A stretch of DNA of 64,000 nt from Bacteroidales bacterium (GTDB lineage Bacteria > Bacteroidota > Bacteroidia > Bacteroidales > P3). The stretch is taken from positions 35,852 to 99,851 of the forward strand of contig JAGBOF010000016.1 in NCBI GenBank assembly GCA_017633985.1. The letters are read 5' to 3'. Each line of letters begins with the position of its first letter. Within the stretch, counting starts at the first letter, position 1. The translations under genes and the position numbers were made by a program. The notes under the pieces were generated by a model that worked only from the letters and a program-made list of their open reading frames with translations, made no database searches and was not told the DNA's origin. This document shows, in pieces, positions 8,709 to 18,332 of the stretch.

Positions 8709-9429
8709 ACTGTCTTAATTCGCATGAAGCCTCTTTGGCATCATCGGTTCGGTATATCACATGTCCGAAAGAATTAACCGACTCTATGGTGGCGTAAATC
8801 TTCTTACCGTTACATATATATTGACGTCTTTGTCCTTTGAACAATAGCATGGAAAGATATTCATCAACTAACGCTTTTCTGCCGCCGCTTTTTAGTTGCA
8901 TATAACGCATATAAATTTTCTCCAAAAGCAAATCCAAAACATCTTCCAATGGATATTCAACGCCTGTTTGCAGGGATAACGATGTCGGATTGGGTGCCCA
9001 AGTGAATTTCCTTTGGTTTACGTTCAGTCCTATGCCTATATAGGATTTGTATATGTCATTTCCCATTATTTGGTTCTGAACCAAAAATCCGCAGATCTTG
9101 TCCTGATTAACGTATATATCGTTCGGCCATTTTATTTTAACGCCTTGTTTGACGTAAAAAACTACTGCATCCGCTATTGCGAGGGAAACAAACTGCGAAA
9201 TGATGAATTGGTCCTGTGCGGCAATGAATGACGGTTTTAAAAGGAATGAAAAACTTATATTTTTGTGCGGTTCACTTTCCCAAAGATGTGTCCCCTGCCC
9301 TTTTCCGTGCGTTTGACAGTCGGTATATATGACGGTAAACTCACCGAAAGCGTTTTTTTTGTCATTTTCGGTGATATAAACCTGTGTAGAAGTTGCCTCG
9401 GGCAACTTAATTATGTTAAAAGGATGCAC
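8692..9429 (-). CDS. birA: Biotin--[acetyl-CoA-carboxylase] ligase
   Basis: The 245-residue protein has the catalytic core of biotin protein ligase: TEATSTQVYI-like LPEATSTQVYITEND, TDCQTHGKGQGTHLWES (the biotinyl-AMP loop, here HGKGQG in place of GRGRRG), SLAIADAV, IKWPNDIYVNQDKICGFL, and IGIGLNVNQ. The N-terminal helix-turn-helix of E. coli BirA is absent, so it is a ligase only and not a repressor. It would attach biotin to the carrier protein encoded at 26703-27131. The preceding surface-protein gene on the same strand ends only 8 bp before its ATG. Confidence 0.93.
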   Translation of the reverse strand: MHPFNIIKLPEATSTQVYITENDKKNAFGEFTVIYTDCQTHGKGQGTHLWESEPHKNISFSFLLKPSFIAAQDQFIISQFVSLAIADAVVFYVKQGVKIKWPNDIYVNQDKICGFLVQNQIMGNDIYKSYIGIGLNVNQRKFTWAPNPTSLSLQTGVEYPLEDVLDLLLEKIYMRYMQLKSGGRKALVDEYLSMLLFKGQRRQYICNGKKIYATIESVNSFGHVIYRTDDAKEASCELRQWQFIL

Positions 9430-9437
9430 TTTTGATA

Positions 9438-11963
9438 TTATTTTTTGCCGTTATTAGGCAATAATGCAAACGTTCCCGTCTTTCGCTGGAGCATTCCCTT
9501 GCCGTCTTTGTACAAGATGTCGTAAACATAAGTTCCTTGAGGTGCCCATGCCCCGCTTTCAAGTTTACCGTCCCACATCTTGTTGTCTCCGTGGAATATT
9601 TTCGCTCCCCAACGGTTGTATATTGTCATTTCCCAGTCATGCAACAACGATCCTTTCGGTCCGAACATTCTTACAGACTCTTCAGGATTGTCAGGACTGA
9701 ACGCATTAGGCACATAAATGGTAAAATCAGCAAGAATATAAACGGTATCAATAGCCGTATCGGGACACATAGCCCTGTTATAAACTATAAGCATCACCTC
9801 ATAGGCATTACTGTCCTTTGTGTCGTCTACATAATAGTGATGGTAACCGCTTACATGGTCATCCTCCGTATTATCTCCGAACTGCCATTTTCTTGTAAAG
9901 CTGTCTTCGGAAATATCCGTGTACTTTATTTCAGGGGAAGAATAAACCGTCTTTTTAGGATAGAGTTCCATCGCAGCTTTTATTATCTTCTCCACTCCGA
10001 CATACACACTGTCGGCTGCCACACAACCTTCAGCCGATATTGTTTTGATGTAATAGGTTGTATTTTTCAAAGGTTTAACCAGCGGATTGCGTATTTTGTC
10101 ATTACCCTCATGCGTCAAAGTGGTGTCCTGAGGCGAACTTGTCCATATATACCGCTCCGACTCGCTACAGGAAAGCACAACGGAATCACCTTCGCATATA
10201 TAATTGCTGCTGACCGATGCAACGGTATTATTTCCCAATACCTTGTACTTAATAACCGTGTCATAGGTTCTGCCGCAATAATCAACCACGGAAATATATA
10301 CCGATGCCGTGTCGTTGTAGTCCATAATATCGGTGGTAAAACTGTATGTAAGGTCGGTATTAAGGCTGCCGTATTCATATTTAAGCGTATCATCCGCCAG
10401 TAGTTTACCGCCGCGTTGGGCTTGTATGTATGCATAGGAAACTGCATTGGTAATCTTAACCGATATGGTGTCTTTTTGCGGAAGTACGTCGTTGCAATAT
10501 GTCTTTCCGCCCGTGGATTTGCACTCCAAAGGGTAAGGCTCTTTCATCACATAAGCAATAGTGTCATTAGGTGTGCCTGCACAGTCGGTGGAAATAAACA
10601 AAAGCGTATCGTAAGTGCCGGGCATTTTGTCAGGATTGTGCAAAAACGTCATCAAATACCTTACTTCCGATTCATCAGGAGGAATAATAAGTTTGTCATT
10701 ATCGGTTGCAGGAACTTCTTCCGCCATGCCGTCAATAATTTTATAGAACTCATAATCAATTTTCCTCTCCAGACTGCTTCCCTGTGAGTTTCTGATGTAA
10801 AATACGAACGGTTCCTGCGATTCATCGGCTATATAGTTGGCTTTTACAATCATCGTGTCGGTGGAACAACCCTTTACAAACACTCTGTCAGTCTTCAACG
10901 ATCCGTCGGTTACGGCTTCAGCGGAATCATTGGTACTTGTTATGCTGTGATTTATGGATATTGTACGGCTCATAAAGGAATTTGCTTCCAAAAATACGGC
11001 ACTTTGTAATGCTTGGTCATTGATATTGCAAATTGCTATCTGCACATGGTAACGCTGATTGGGACTTGTCGGTACGGATGCAGTCTCCAAACGTCTTGTA
11101 CAAGCATTTAAATAAGTATTATTATTCAAACTCTTGATAAAATACTCCGTATTGTCACCCGTATAACTTGCATCACAATAATAGTTACCTTGTCCGCCTG
11201 CATTAACAGTATTAATCATAACCGGCGTTGCCTCATCCAACCCGTACTCATCGGTACCGGGAATTATAGCAATGTTGGTTCCGTTTTCGTAGAATATTGA
11301 TCCTTCAATCTTTTCATCATTCTCATTATACGGTCCGTCTACAAACAAACCGAAGAAATCATTAAAAGGCGAACAAACATAAGAATGATATTCCTGTGAA
11401 CCGAATGAATATTTAAATGACATTTCACAACTTGAAGGTATCACCCAAAAATCCAATACCGAAATAGTATTAAACTTGGATTCATCAGGTTTGTCATCTA
11501 ATTTACAATCGTATTTATTCAAATCAGGATTATTAACGAATTTATCGTAAGCTTTATACAAACTTGGACTGTTTTTAACCGCTCCGTTGATAGGATTAGT
11601 TCTGGCTTCATAGCCCCCGCTCGTAATATTTACTACGGCATCGGTTGCAAGCACCAATCCGCTTTTAATAGGTATGTTATTACCCGAATAAGATGTGTCT
11701 TTGTTTGTGAAAATACCTATTTGGTTATTGTCAATTACGGTTTTGTTGTTGTAATATATAGGATGGGAATCGTCAATCTTTACTCCGTCTCCCAGGAAAT
11801 TCTTTTCTATAATTTCCTTTACATTCTTATTGGTTATAGGCGTAATGGTTATTTGGGCGAAACTGTTTCCCGTTGCCGTTAAAACAAAACAGCATATAAA
11901 TAAAATATAATGAAATCTGATTGTACCGCTGCGGCGTTTCAATGTTTTGATATAGTGCTTCAT
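9438..11963 (-). CDS. Surface protein with choice-of-anchor L and T9SS type B sorting domains
   Basis: The product is about 841 residues from ATG 11963; a TTG at 11987 is a possible but less likely start. A hydrophobic signal segment ends in GNSFAQ. Residues about 30-330 match the choice-of-anchor L family (GLVLATDAVVNITSGG, FKYSFGSQEYHSYV, FFGLFVDGP). The middle has Ig/PKD-like repeats with the phrases CEGDSVVLSCSESE and FTRKWQFGDNTEDDH. The C-terminus is a gliding-motility-associated type B domain (YVPNAFSPD, WEMTIYNRWGAKIF, WDGKLESGAWAPQGTYVY). It is therefore secreted by the T9SS and probably surface-bound, perhaps as an adhesin. Its ligand is unknown. Confidence 0.88.
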   Translation of the reverse strand: MKHYIKTLKRRSGTIRFHYILFICCFVLTATGNSFAQITITPITNKNVKEIIEKNFLGDGVKIDDSHPIYYNNKTVIDNNQIGIFTNKDTSYSGNNIPIKSGLVLATDAVVNITSGGYEARTNPINGAVKNSPSLYKAYDKFVNNPDLNKYDCKLDDKPDESKFNTISVLDFWVIPSSCEMSFKYSFGSQEYHSYVCSPFNDFFGLFVDGPYNENDEKIEGSIFYENGTNIAIIPGTDEYGLDEATPVMINTVNAGGQGNYYCDASYTGDNTEYFIKSLNNNTYLNACTRRLETASVPTSPNQRYHVQIAICNINDQALQSAVFLEANSFMSRTISINHSITSTNDSAEAVTDGSLKTDRVFVKGCSTDTMIVKANYIADESQEPFVFYIRNSQGSSLERKIDYEFYKIIDGMAEEVPATDNDKLIIPPDESEVRYLMTFLHNPDKMPGTYDTLLFISTDCAGTPNDTIAYVMKEPYPLECKSTGGKTYCNDVLPQKDTISVKITNAVSYAYIQAQRGGKLLADDTLKYEYGSLNTDLTYSFTTDIMDYNDTASVYISVVDYCGRTYDTVIKYKVLGNNTVASVSSNYICEGDSVVLSCSESERYIWTSSPQDTTLTHEGNDKIRNPLVKPLKNTTYYIKTISAEGCVAADSVYVGVEKIIKAAMELYPKKTVYSSPEIKYTDISEDSFTRKWQFGDNTEDDHVSGYHHYYVDDTKDSNAYEVMLIVYNRAMCPDTAIDTVYILADFTIYVPNAFSPDNPEESVRMFGPKGSLLHDWEMTIYNRWGAKIFHGDNKMWDGKLESGAWAPQGTYVYDILYKDGKGMLQRKTGTFALLPNNGKK

Positions 11964-12033
11964 TTCTTTACTGTCATTTTTACACAAGACACTTTTTTAT
12001 AATTTTTTTTGCAATGCTTTAACAAAATTTGTT

Positions 12034-12041
12034 TATCTTTG
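12034..12041 (+). promoter_or_regulatory. Probable -7 box for gldD
   Basis: TATCTTTG followed by C matches the consensus, 36 bp before the ATG at 12077. Because it falls inside the longer open frame that begins at 12029, it argues for the downstream start. Confidence 0.6.
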
Positions 12042-12076
12042 CAAAAATAATAAAAAAGTTTGATACCGGACTATTT

Positions 12077-12673
12077 ATGAGAGAAAAATATATAAAGGTA
12101 TTGCTTTTTGCGGCAGTTGTATGCTTGTTTTACCAATGCGACAATGCACCGCAAATGCCTAAGCCTTCGACATATTTGAGATTGGATATAAAACCGTCGG
12201 ATTATGTACAGTTCAACCGAAAAGACTATCCGTTTGTATTCGAATATCCTGATTGTGCAACGGTTGAAGAACTTGATTCGAAAGACAAAAGCATTAAATG
12301 GTTCAACCTTAATTTTAAGGACTATAACTTCACGGTTAATATGAGTTTGCTTCCTATAAATACCGACACTTCACTGAATACTGCAGTAAATGATTGCTAT
12401 AAATTCTTAAAACGTCACGAAAAACTCTCGGGAGGAATCATTCAACAGGATTATAAGAATAATGAAAAAAAAATATACGGCACGGTATTTGACATAAAAG
12501 GCAAAGATGTGGTTTCGCCTTATCAGTTTTATTTGACGGATTCGGTTAAATACTTTGTAAGAGGGGCTTTGAACTGCAATGTCGTACCTAACAACGATTC
12601 GTGCTCGGCTGTAATAAAACAATTAAAGGAAGATTTAACACATCTTATCAATACATTCGAATGGAAATATTAA
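12077..12673 (+). CDS. gldD: Gliding motility / T9SS lipoprotein GldD
   Basis: The 198-residue product has a lipoprotein signal (VVCLFYQC, lipid-modified Cys near residue 21) and matches GldD: PKPSTYLRLDIKPSDY, YPFVFEYPDCATV, KSIKWFNLNF, and the conserved VVSPYQFYLTDSVKYFVRGAL and HLINTFEW end. GldD is a lipoprotein needed for gliding or T9SS function in Bacteroidota; its mechanism is not settled. The start at 12077 is chosen because a promoter lies just upstream. A T9SS-sorted M6 protease gene follows 35 bp later on the same strand, probably in one transcript. The usual partners gldE, ssb and mutY are not beside it. Confidence 0.88.
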   Translation: MREKYIKVLLFAAVVCLFYQCDNAPQMPKPSTYLRLDIKPSDYVQFNRKDYPFVFEYPDCATVEELDSKDKSIKWFNLNFKDYNFTVNMSLLPINTDTSLNTAVNDCYKFLKRHEKLSGGIIQQDYKNNEKKIYGTVFDIKGKDVVSPYQFYLTDSVKYFVRGALNCNVVPNNDSCSAVIKQLKEDLTHLINTFEWKY

Positions 12674-12708
12674 GTTTTCTGAAAGAAATAAATAAAAAAT
12701 ATAGTACT

Positions 12709-15700
12709 ATGAGAAAAACACTGATTAAAACATTTGTATTGGCGGCATTACTGCTTACAGGTATTATATCCTACGCAGTCCCTGCCGATCCGAAACCCGT
12801 TACGGTTAAACAACCTAACGGCAAAACCCTTACCTTTTGGCTTCAAGGTGACGAAAGGGTACATTGGGCGGTAACATCTGACGGTTACACCCTTTTACAA
12901 GGCAAAAACGGTAATTGGTGCTACGCCGTAAAGGACAACAACGGCGATATGGTTGCATCAAAAGTTTTAGCTTCTAATGCAAACGAAAGAAACCAACAGG
13001 AATTATCATTCGTTGCCCAATTGCAAAAAGATTTACGTTATTCAAATTCACAAATCAAATCTTTCAAACAAGCATGGCAGCCTGCAACATCCGTTAAAGA
13101 TCAGGTTCAACCTCATTTTCCTCCTAAAGGGCAGCCTAGATTGTTGGTTATTCTTGTAGGATTCTCCGATTTGGAGTTCACTTCCGACAAATCTTTGTTT
13201 GAAGATATGTGTTATAAAGAAAATTACAACGGAACGGGAAGTATCCGCGATTACTTCTTAACTAATTCCAACGGTTTATTGGATCTGCAGATAGACGTAG
13301 TAGGTCCTTTCACTTTGCCTAATGCAATGAAATTCTACGGCAACAATGAATCAAATGATGCCTATTACAAATTCGTAAGGGATGCATTGGCTGTAGCGGA
13401 CAGTAGTGTAGATTTCTCTCAATATGATTATGACAATGACGGCAAAGTTGATGACGTTGCGTTTATCTTTGCAGGTACGCCTGAAAGTTCTACGGGTAAT
13501 GCCGATGAGATATGGCCGCACAGTGCAGAACTGAATAATTATAAACGTTACGGAGGAATGATTACCGTAGACGGAGTGAAGGTAAACCGTTACACTTGTT
13601 CGGCTGAACAATCCACCAAAGGTATATCCGACGCTACTATAGGAACATTCTGTCACGAATTCGGTCATGCATTGGGTTTGCCTGACGAATACGACACCGA
13701 TTACGGCACCAACGGAGACCGTACACTTAACGTTGCAGTTGCAACCGAAGAATGGAGCGTTATGTGCAGCGGTTCTTACAACAATAACAGCAATTCACCT
13801 GCTCTTTGGTCTGCAGCACAAAAGATTTACACTGATTGGATTGACACAATCATCACATTGGATTCCCCTGCTGATTCTTTAAGACTCCCTCTTATAAACG
13901 GAAACAATGACACGGCATACAGAATAAACCTTACAAACAACGAATTCTTAATTATCGAACACCGCAGCAAACACGGTTTTGATGCATATATCCCAGGTGA
14001 AGGTCTTTTGGTTTATCACGGACAGATGGATAAAATACAGGCTTGGTTCAATGAGCACAAAAATACAATAAATGCCGACCCTCAAGACAGAGGTTGGTTT
14101 ATAGAGCCTGCCGACGGAGTGGATAACAAAGTCAAAAACCTTTCCAACCACATAGGAACATCTGCAGCATCATTCCCCGGCTCTACTTCCGTAAGATACT
14201 ATACCGAATCCTCACCTAACGTAACCAGACTTGTAAAAGGTGATACGGTGCACGGAGTTTCAATCACCGACATACAGTATTTAAATGACAGCGTGATCAT
14301 ATTCAATTATAATTCTTCACGTCCTATGGTGGAAACCAATTCCACTGCCGACAGTATTACTTTAAACTCTTTCATCGCAGGAGGTAAAGTTCTTTACAAA
14401 GGCTCGCAAGATAAATTCAAGACAAAAGGTATAGTTTATTCCACCGATGAAGAATGTCCATACGATCAAACCAATACGGTTGTCGACGAAAGCGAGAACG
14501 CAGATGAAATAAGTGCAAAAATCACAGGATTGCAAGTCGGAACCAGATACTATTACAGAGCATTTGTCATTACCGAAGACGACATATTGGGATTAGGTAA
14601 TATTAAATTTGCAACAACTGCCGACGGTTTGGGATTCGTTACTACGTCCAACGCATCTGATATTGATTCCAATTCGGTAACATTTAACGGAAAACTTAAT
14701 TCAGTCGGTTTAGGAGATTTTGTTGAGCAAGGTTTCGTTTATACCTCCGACGCATCCATCACTCCTACCCTTGATGAAGAAAACTGCTTCAAAGCAACAA
14801 CCGAAGGTATGGAAAACGGAGATTATAAGGTAAAGGTAACAGGTCTTGAGCAAGGATACACATATTATTTCCGCGCTTACATAACCAATATATACGGAAC
14901 ATTCTACGGAACAAAGAAAAGCGTTCAGACACTTTACCCTGCAATTACGGGCAACACCATTACGGCAAAACAAAGTTCCGTTTGCGAGAACTCAATACCT
15001 GAAGAAATAACGGGAGAACAACCTGCGGGAGGTTTCGGCAACTTTACTTTCCGTTGGGAACAGAAGACTTCTTCTTACGGTTCATGGTCAGAAGCCGAAG
15101 GTGTGAATAACCAAACGAACTACCGACCTGAAAACCCTCTTACTTCCACCATTTATTACAGAAGAGTTGTCTTTTCGGACAATTTGATAAGCAGCGTAAG
15201 TAACGAAATAGCTATAACCGTCAAAGCATCTAAAGGCGGAACAATTGTACCTGCAGCAACAAATTACAACGTTGGCGAAACGGCTACTTTGAGAGTTACC
15301 GCACATACGGGAAGCGTTCTTCAATGGGAGAAAAGCACTGACAGCGTTAATTTCGTTTCCTTGGGCAATGAAGGAGAGACTTCTTTGGAACAAACATTTG
15401 ACGTTTCGGGCGATTTCTATTACAGAGTACAGGTACAAATTGACGAATGCGAACCTGCATATTCTTCAATAAAAACAATCCATGTACTTGGAAGTGCTTT
15501 GGAAGATGTTGAAAACGGAGCGGGATTTGAAATTACCCCTAACCCTTCATGCAACGGCACATTTACAATCAACACCGCCGAAGGCAAAGCTCAAAGCATG
15601 GTAATCACCAATACTTTGGGACAAGTTATTTATCATGAAAAAGATGTTGATCTGAATAACAAGACCGTAACTTTGCAAAATGCACAAAACGGTACTTATA

Positions 15701-15759
15701 TCATCAACATAACGGTAAATGATAAATTGATGACAGGCAAATTAATCATAAACAAATAA
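12709..15759 (+). CDS. M6 family metalloprotease with T9SS sorting domain
   Basis: Starting at ATG 12709 the 1016-residue product has a signal peptide ending ISYAVPA, a propeptide-like segment (LTFWLQGDERVHWAVTSDGYT), and an M6 catalytic domain with zinc motif HEFGHALGLPDEYD at residues about 316-329. Calcium-type DYDNDGKVDDVAF precedes it. Two Fn3-like segments follow (about 540-760), then Ig-like domains and a type A sorting domain (FEITPNPSCNGTFTI ... GTYIINITVNDKLMTGKLIINK). It is expected to be exported by Sec and then the T9SS and to degrade proteins outside the cell. An ATG at 12601 overlaps gldD and is rejected. A second, less similar M6 protease is encoded at 55885-60183. Confidence 0.93.
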   Translation: MRKTLIKTFVLAALLLTGIISYAVPADPKPVTVKQPNGKTLTFWLQGDERVHWAVTSDGYTLLQGKNGNWCYAVKDNNGDMVASKVLASNANERNQQELSFVAQLQKDLRYSNSQIKSFKQAWQPATSVKDQVQPHFPPKGQPRLLVILVGFSDLEFTSDKSLFEDMCYKENYNGTGSIRDYFLTNSNGLLDLQIDVVGPFTLPNAMKFYGNNESNDAYYKFVRDALAVADSSVDFSQYDYDNDGKVDDVAFIFAGTPESSTGNADEIWPHSAELNNYKRYGGMITVDGVKVNRYTCSAEQSTKGISDATIGTFCHEFGHALGLPDEYDTDYGTNGDRTLNVAVATEEWSVMCSGSYNNNSNSPALWSAAQKIYTDWIDTIITLDSPADSLRLPLINGNNDTAYRINLTNNEFLIIEHRSKHGFDAYIPGEGLLVYHGQMDKIQAWFNEHKNTINADPQDRGWFIEPADGVDNKVKNLSNHIGTSAASFPGSTSVRYYTESSPNVTRLVKGDTVHGVSITDIQYLNDSVIIFNYNSSRPMVETNSTADSITLNSFIAGGKVLYKGSQDKFKTKGIVYSTDEECPYDQTNTVVDESENADEISAKITGLQVGTRYYYRAFVITEDDILGLGNIKFATTADGLGFVTTSNASDIDSNSVTFNGKLNSVGLGDFVEQGFVYTSDASITPTLDEENCFKATTEGMENGDYKVKVTGLEQGYTYYFRAYITNIYGTFYGTKKSVQTLYPAITGNTITAKQSSVCENSIPEEITGEQPAGGFGNFTFRWEQKTSSYGSWSEAEGVNNQTNYRPENPLTSTIYYRRVVFSDNLISSVSNEIAITVKASKGGTIVPAATNYNVGETATLRVTAHTGSVLQWEKSTDSVNFVSLGNEGETSLEQTFDVSGDFYYRVQVQIDECEPAYSSIKTIHVLGSALEDVENGAGFEITPNPSCNGTFTINTAEGKAQSMVITNTLGQVIYHEKDVDLNNKTVTLQNAQNGTYIINITVNDKLMTGKLIINK

Positions 15760-15776
15760 TAAAAAACAATTAAACA

Positions 15777-16157
15777 ATGAACACACCTATTCATACAAAC
15801 AATGCTCCTGCAGCCATAGGACCTTATTCACAGGCCGTAAAAGCAGGTAACGGCATGCTGTTTATATCGGGACAAATTCCCGTTAATCCTTCCACAGGCG
15901 AAACCCCTGAAGGAATAACCGCACAGGCAACACAGGCTTTGGAAAACGTCGGTGCAATACTTAAAGAAGCAGGTTACGGATTTTCTGACGTAGTAAAAAC
16001 GACATGTTTGCTAAACTCAATGGACGATTTTGCTGCAATGAACGAAGTATACGCCAAATACTTCAACCAACCGTTCCCTGCAAGGGCAGCATTCGCAGTT
16101 GTAAAACTTCCTAAAGGAGTATTGGTGGAAATAGAAGCTATTGCATACAAAGGATAA
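15777..16157 (+). CDS. ridA: RidA family reactive imine deaminase
   Basis: The 126-residue protein is a full-length Rid[27 protein letters not shown] at the N-terminus (quoted in parts: [18 protein letters not shown]), [43 protein letters not shown] with the catalytic arginine. RidA hydrolyses reactive enamine and imine intermediates such as 2-aminoacrylate in the cytosol. It starts 17 bp after the M6 protease stop and is followed by a strong hairpin terminator, so it is probably the last gene of the gldD-protease-ridA transcript. Confidence 0.95.
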   Translation: MNTPIHTNNAPAAIGPYSQAVKAGNGMLFISGQIPVNPSTGETPEGITAQATQALENVGAILKEAGYGFSDVVKTTCLLNSMDDFAAMNEVYAKYFNQPFPARAAFAVVKLPKGVLVEIEAIAYKG

Positions 16158-16187
16158 TACAATAAATCAGAATACTTCATTTCCAAG

Positions 16188-16213
16188 GGCGGGCAAACAG
16201 CTATTTGCCCGCC
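16188..16213 (+). terminator. Intrinsic terminator after ridA
   Basis: GGCGGGCAAA (16188-16197) pairs perfectly with TTTGCCCGCC (16204-16213), with a six-base loop and a following GTTTTTA tract. Confidence 0.85.
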
Positions 16214-16282
16214 GTTTTTATGTCTTTTTACGGCCTGATTTTACCTCTTTATAAATCACTGATTACAAGTTAGTTCAAAAAC

Positions 16283-16352
16283 AAGGCGTAAAAAAATATT
16301 TTTAAGGCTGATTAATAAAATAATCAGGCTGATTAATTTCTTAAAACGCCGT
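16283..16352. repeat. 21-bp phased heptamer array, four cores
   Basis: Cores start at 16283 (AAGGCGT), 16304 (AAGGCTG), 16325 (CAGGCTG) and 16346 (ACGCCGT), each exactly 21 bp apart. Two spacers are ATTAATAAAATAAT and ATTAATTTCTTAAA. CTGATTA and TAATCAG can pair across one spacer. It lies between ridA and the MATE gene, both on the plus strand, in a 304-bp gap otherwise holding the ridA terminator and a promoter. Confidence 0.9.
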
Positions 16353-16432
16353 CTTATTTTCAGCATATATAATTAGGGTGTTTCTTTTTATCGGTTCGGC
16401 GGGCGGATTAGGCGTATTAATAAATTTTTTTG

Positions 16433-16440
16433 TAAATTTG
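16433..16440 (+). promoter_or_regulatory. Probable -7 box for the MATE transporter
   Basis: TAAATTTG followed by C lies 21 bp before the ATG at 16462. It excludes the upstream in-frame start at 16378. Confidence 0.6.
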
Positions 16441-16461
16441 CAAAATTTAACTAACAAGGCT

Positions 16462-17829
16462 ATGAATGAAGAACGGGCTTTATTATTGGAAAGAGAGAAA
16501 ATAAGCAAACTTTTGTGGAAGTTTGCCCTGCCTGCAATAGCAGCGATGATCGTATCTTCGCTTTACAACATCGTAGACGGTATTTTCATAGGACATTTGG
16601 GTGCTTACAGTATCGCAGGTGTAGGATTGACGGGGCCGTTTATGAATCTGGCGGGAGCATTCGGAGCATTGGTCGGTGTAGGAGGCAGCGTATTATGCTC
16701 AATATACTTGGGCGAAAAAAATTATGACAAAGCCAGAGTCGTACTTGCCAACGTAATTATACTGAACTTCTGCCTGGGTGTCGTGTTTACCGTGTTGGGA
16801 CTGATATTTCTTGATCCCATACTGATATTTTTCGGAGCCAGCGAAAAGACACTGCCTGCCGCACACGAATACATGCAGGTTATTCTTTTCGGAAATGTTT
16901 TCTCCCACATGTATTTGGGTCTTAACTCGGTATTGCGCGTAAGCGGTTATCCGGTAACTGCGATGAACATGACTTTTGTGTCCGTTGTGATCAATATTAT
17001 ACTTGCACCTTTGTTTATTTTCACCTTTGACATGGGTGTTGCGGGGGCTGCATGGGCTACGGTGATAGGACAAACCGTTTGTTGCCTGGTCCTGTTTTAT
17101 CTTTTCTTCCGCCGCGACAGGGTCGTGTATCTTGAAAAACGTAATTTCTATTTAGATAAAAATATTGTCAAAAGGGCTTTTTCTATAGGCTCGCCTAATT
17201 TCTTCACAAATGCAGCGGGTTGCTTTATTGTGATACTTCAAAACTATAATCTGTTGAAATACGGCGGTGATTTGTACGTAGGGGCATTCAGTATAATAAA
17301 CCGTATTGCGTTTATGTTCTTTATGATTATTCTTGGGTTCTCTCAGGGTATGCAACCTATAGTTGCTTACAATTTCGGAGCGAAAAACTACGGCCGTATG
17401 TGGAGAGCTTTCCGTATGACTATAATCTGTGCTTTTACGGTCTCTGCCGTCGGTTGCCTTATATGCGAAATCTTCCCTTATCAGCTTACCCGCTTGTTTG
17501 CGGGGGAGAATTCCGAACTTGATATGGAGTTAATACGCATTGCTGTGGACGGATTCCATAAGAATATGTTAGCATTTTGGATTATAGGCGTGCCTGTAAT
17601 CGGTACTAACTTCTTCGCATCAATGAATCAGCCGAAAAAGTCGTTGTTTTTATCCTTAACACGTCAGGTAATCTTCCTTATACCTATTTTATTAATACTT
17701 CCGCCGCACATAGGAGTGGACGGCGTTTGGTTTGCAGCACCTATGGCGGATTTTACTGCAGCGATATGCACCTCTTTACTTATATTAAGGGAATACCGCT
17801 TACAAAAACCTTTGTTTAACAGACAATAG
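16462..17829 (+). CDS. MATE family efflux transporter
   Basis: From ATG 16462 the 455-residue protein has about twelve membrane segments and two MATE repeats: LWKFALPAIAAMIVSSLYNIVDGIFIG opens the first (ALPAIAAMIVSSLYNIVD), and AFSIGSPNFFTNAAGCF opens the second. GFSQGMQPIVAYNFGAKNY is the usual motif in the second half. MATE pumps export drugs or metabolites, driven by sodium or protons. The substrate is unknown. A longer frame begins at 16378 but would bury the promoter. It converges on the PNPOx-like gene; a second, distinct MATE gene lies 500 bp further on the opposite strand. Confidence 0.93.
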   Translation: MNEERALLLEREKISKLLWKFALPAIAAMIVSSLYNIVDGIFIGHLGAYSIAGVGLTGPFMNLAGAFGALVGVGGSVLCSIYLGEKNYDKARVVLANVIILNFCLGVVFTVLGLIFLDPILIFFGASEKTLPAAHEYMQVILFGNVFSHMYLGLNSVLRVSGYPVTAMNMTFVSVVINIILAPLFIFTFDMGVAGAAWATVIGQTVCCLVLFYLFFRRDRVVYLEKRNFYLDKNIVKRAFSIGSPNFFTNAAGCFIVILQNYNLLKYGGDLYVGAFSIINRIAFMFFMIILGFSQGMQPIVAYNFGAKNYGRMWRAFRMTIICAFTVSAVGCLICEIFPYQLTRLFAGENSELDMELIRIAVDGFHKNMLAFWIIGVPVIGTNFFASMNQPKKSLFLSLTRQVIFLIPILLILPPHIGVDGVWFAAPMADFTAAICTSLLILREYRLQKPLFNRQ

Positions 17830-17844
17830 GTTCAATTTTATGGA

Positions 17845-18294
17845 TTATCCCGAATATTTATCCCCTACAAAACCGTCCGAAACGGTGTTTGCAGTCAAAT
17901 CAATATGCTTAAATAAAGGAGGAGTGGGCGACAAATCGTAATAATCAATTGTCTGAATACCCATACGGAAATATTCCAATGCATTGTAATCATCATACAA
18001 CCGCGGCAATACGGGATTGTTTTCAAAAATCCAACGTTTGGTCATATCATCTACGTCAAAAGCTGCTTTGCCCGTGCATTTGACGGATATTTGACCGTAA
18101 AACGACATAATTTCTATGCAAGGATTTTGTTTCAATTGCTTAAAAACTTCTTTTTTCGGCGAAGTCGCAAAATACAAATCATTATCCTGTATTTTCATTA
18201 TCTGAAACACTCGGATTTTAGGCTTATTCGCTTCGCACGTAGCGAAAGAAACCTCATTATGTTTGCTTAAAAATTCCAATGCTTTATCTTTCAT
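17845..18294 (-). CDS. Pyridoxamine 5'-phosphate oxidase-like protein
   Basis: From ATG 18294 the 149-residue protein is a small split-barrel flavoprotein of the PNPOx-like superfamily: ALEFLSKHNEVSFATCE, KPKIRVFQIMKIQDNDLYFATS, EVFKQLKQNPCIEIMSFY. Such proteins bind FMN or a related cofactor; many are of unknown substrate. A longer frame starting at 18414 overlaps the upstream MATE gene and is rejected. It follows the MATE gene on the same strand with a 38-bp gap, so the two are probably cotranscribed. Confidence 0.85.
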   Translation of the reverse strand: MKDKALEFLSKHNEVSFATCEANKPKIRVFQIMKIQDNDLYFATSPKKEVFKQLKQNPCIEIMSFYGQISVKCTGKAAFDVDDMTKRWIFENNPVLPRLYDDYNALEYFRMGIQTIDYYDLSPTPPLFKHIDLTANTVSDGFVGDKYSG

Positions 18295-18332
18295 AACCGT
18301 AAATTTTCTTTTTATTTCTTTTAATATGCTTA

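Noticed and set aside
9537..10403. Long plus-strand open frame inside the type B surface-protein gene
   Set aside because: It is antisense to a gene with clear domains, has no ribosome-binding context and shows no family features; it is a shadow frame.
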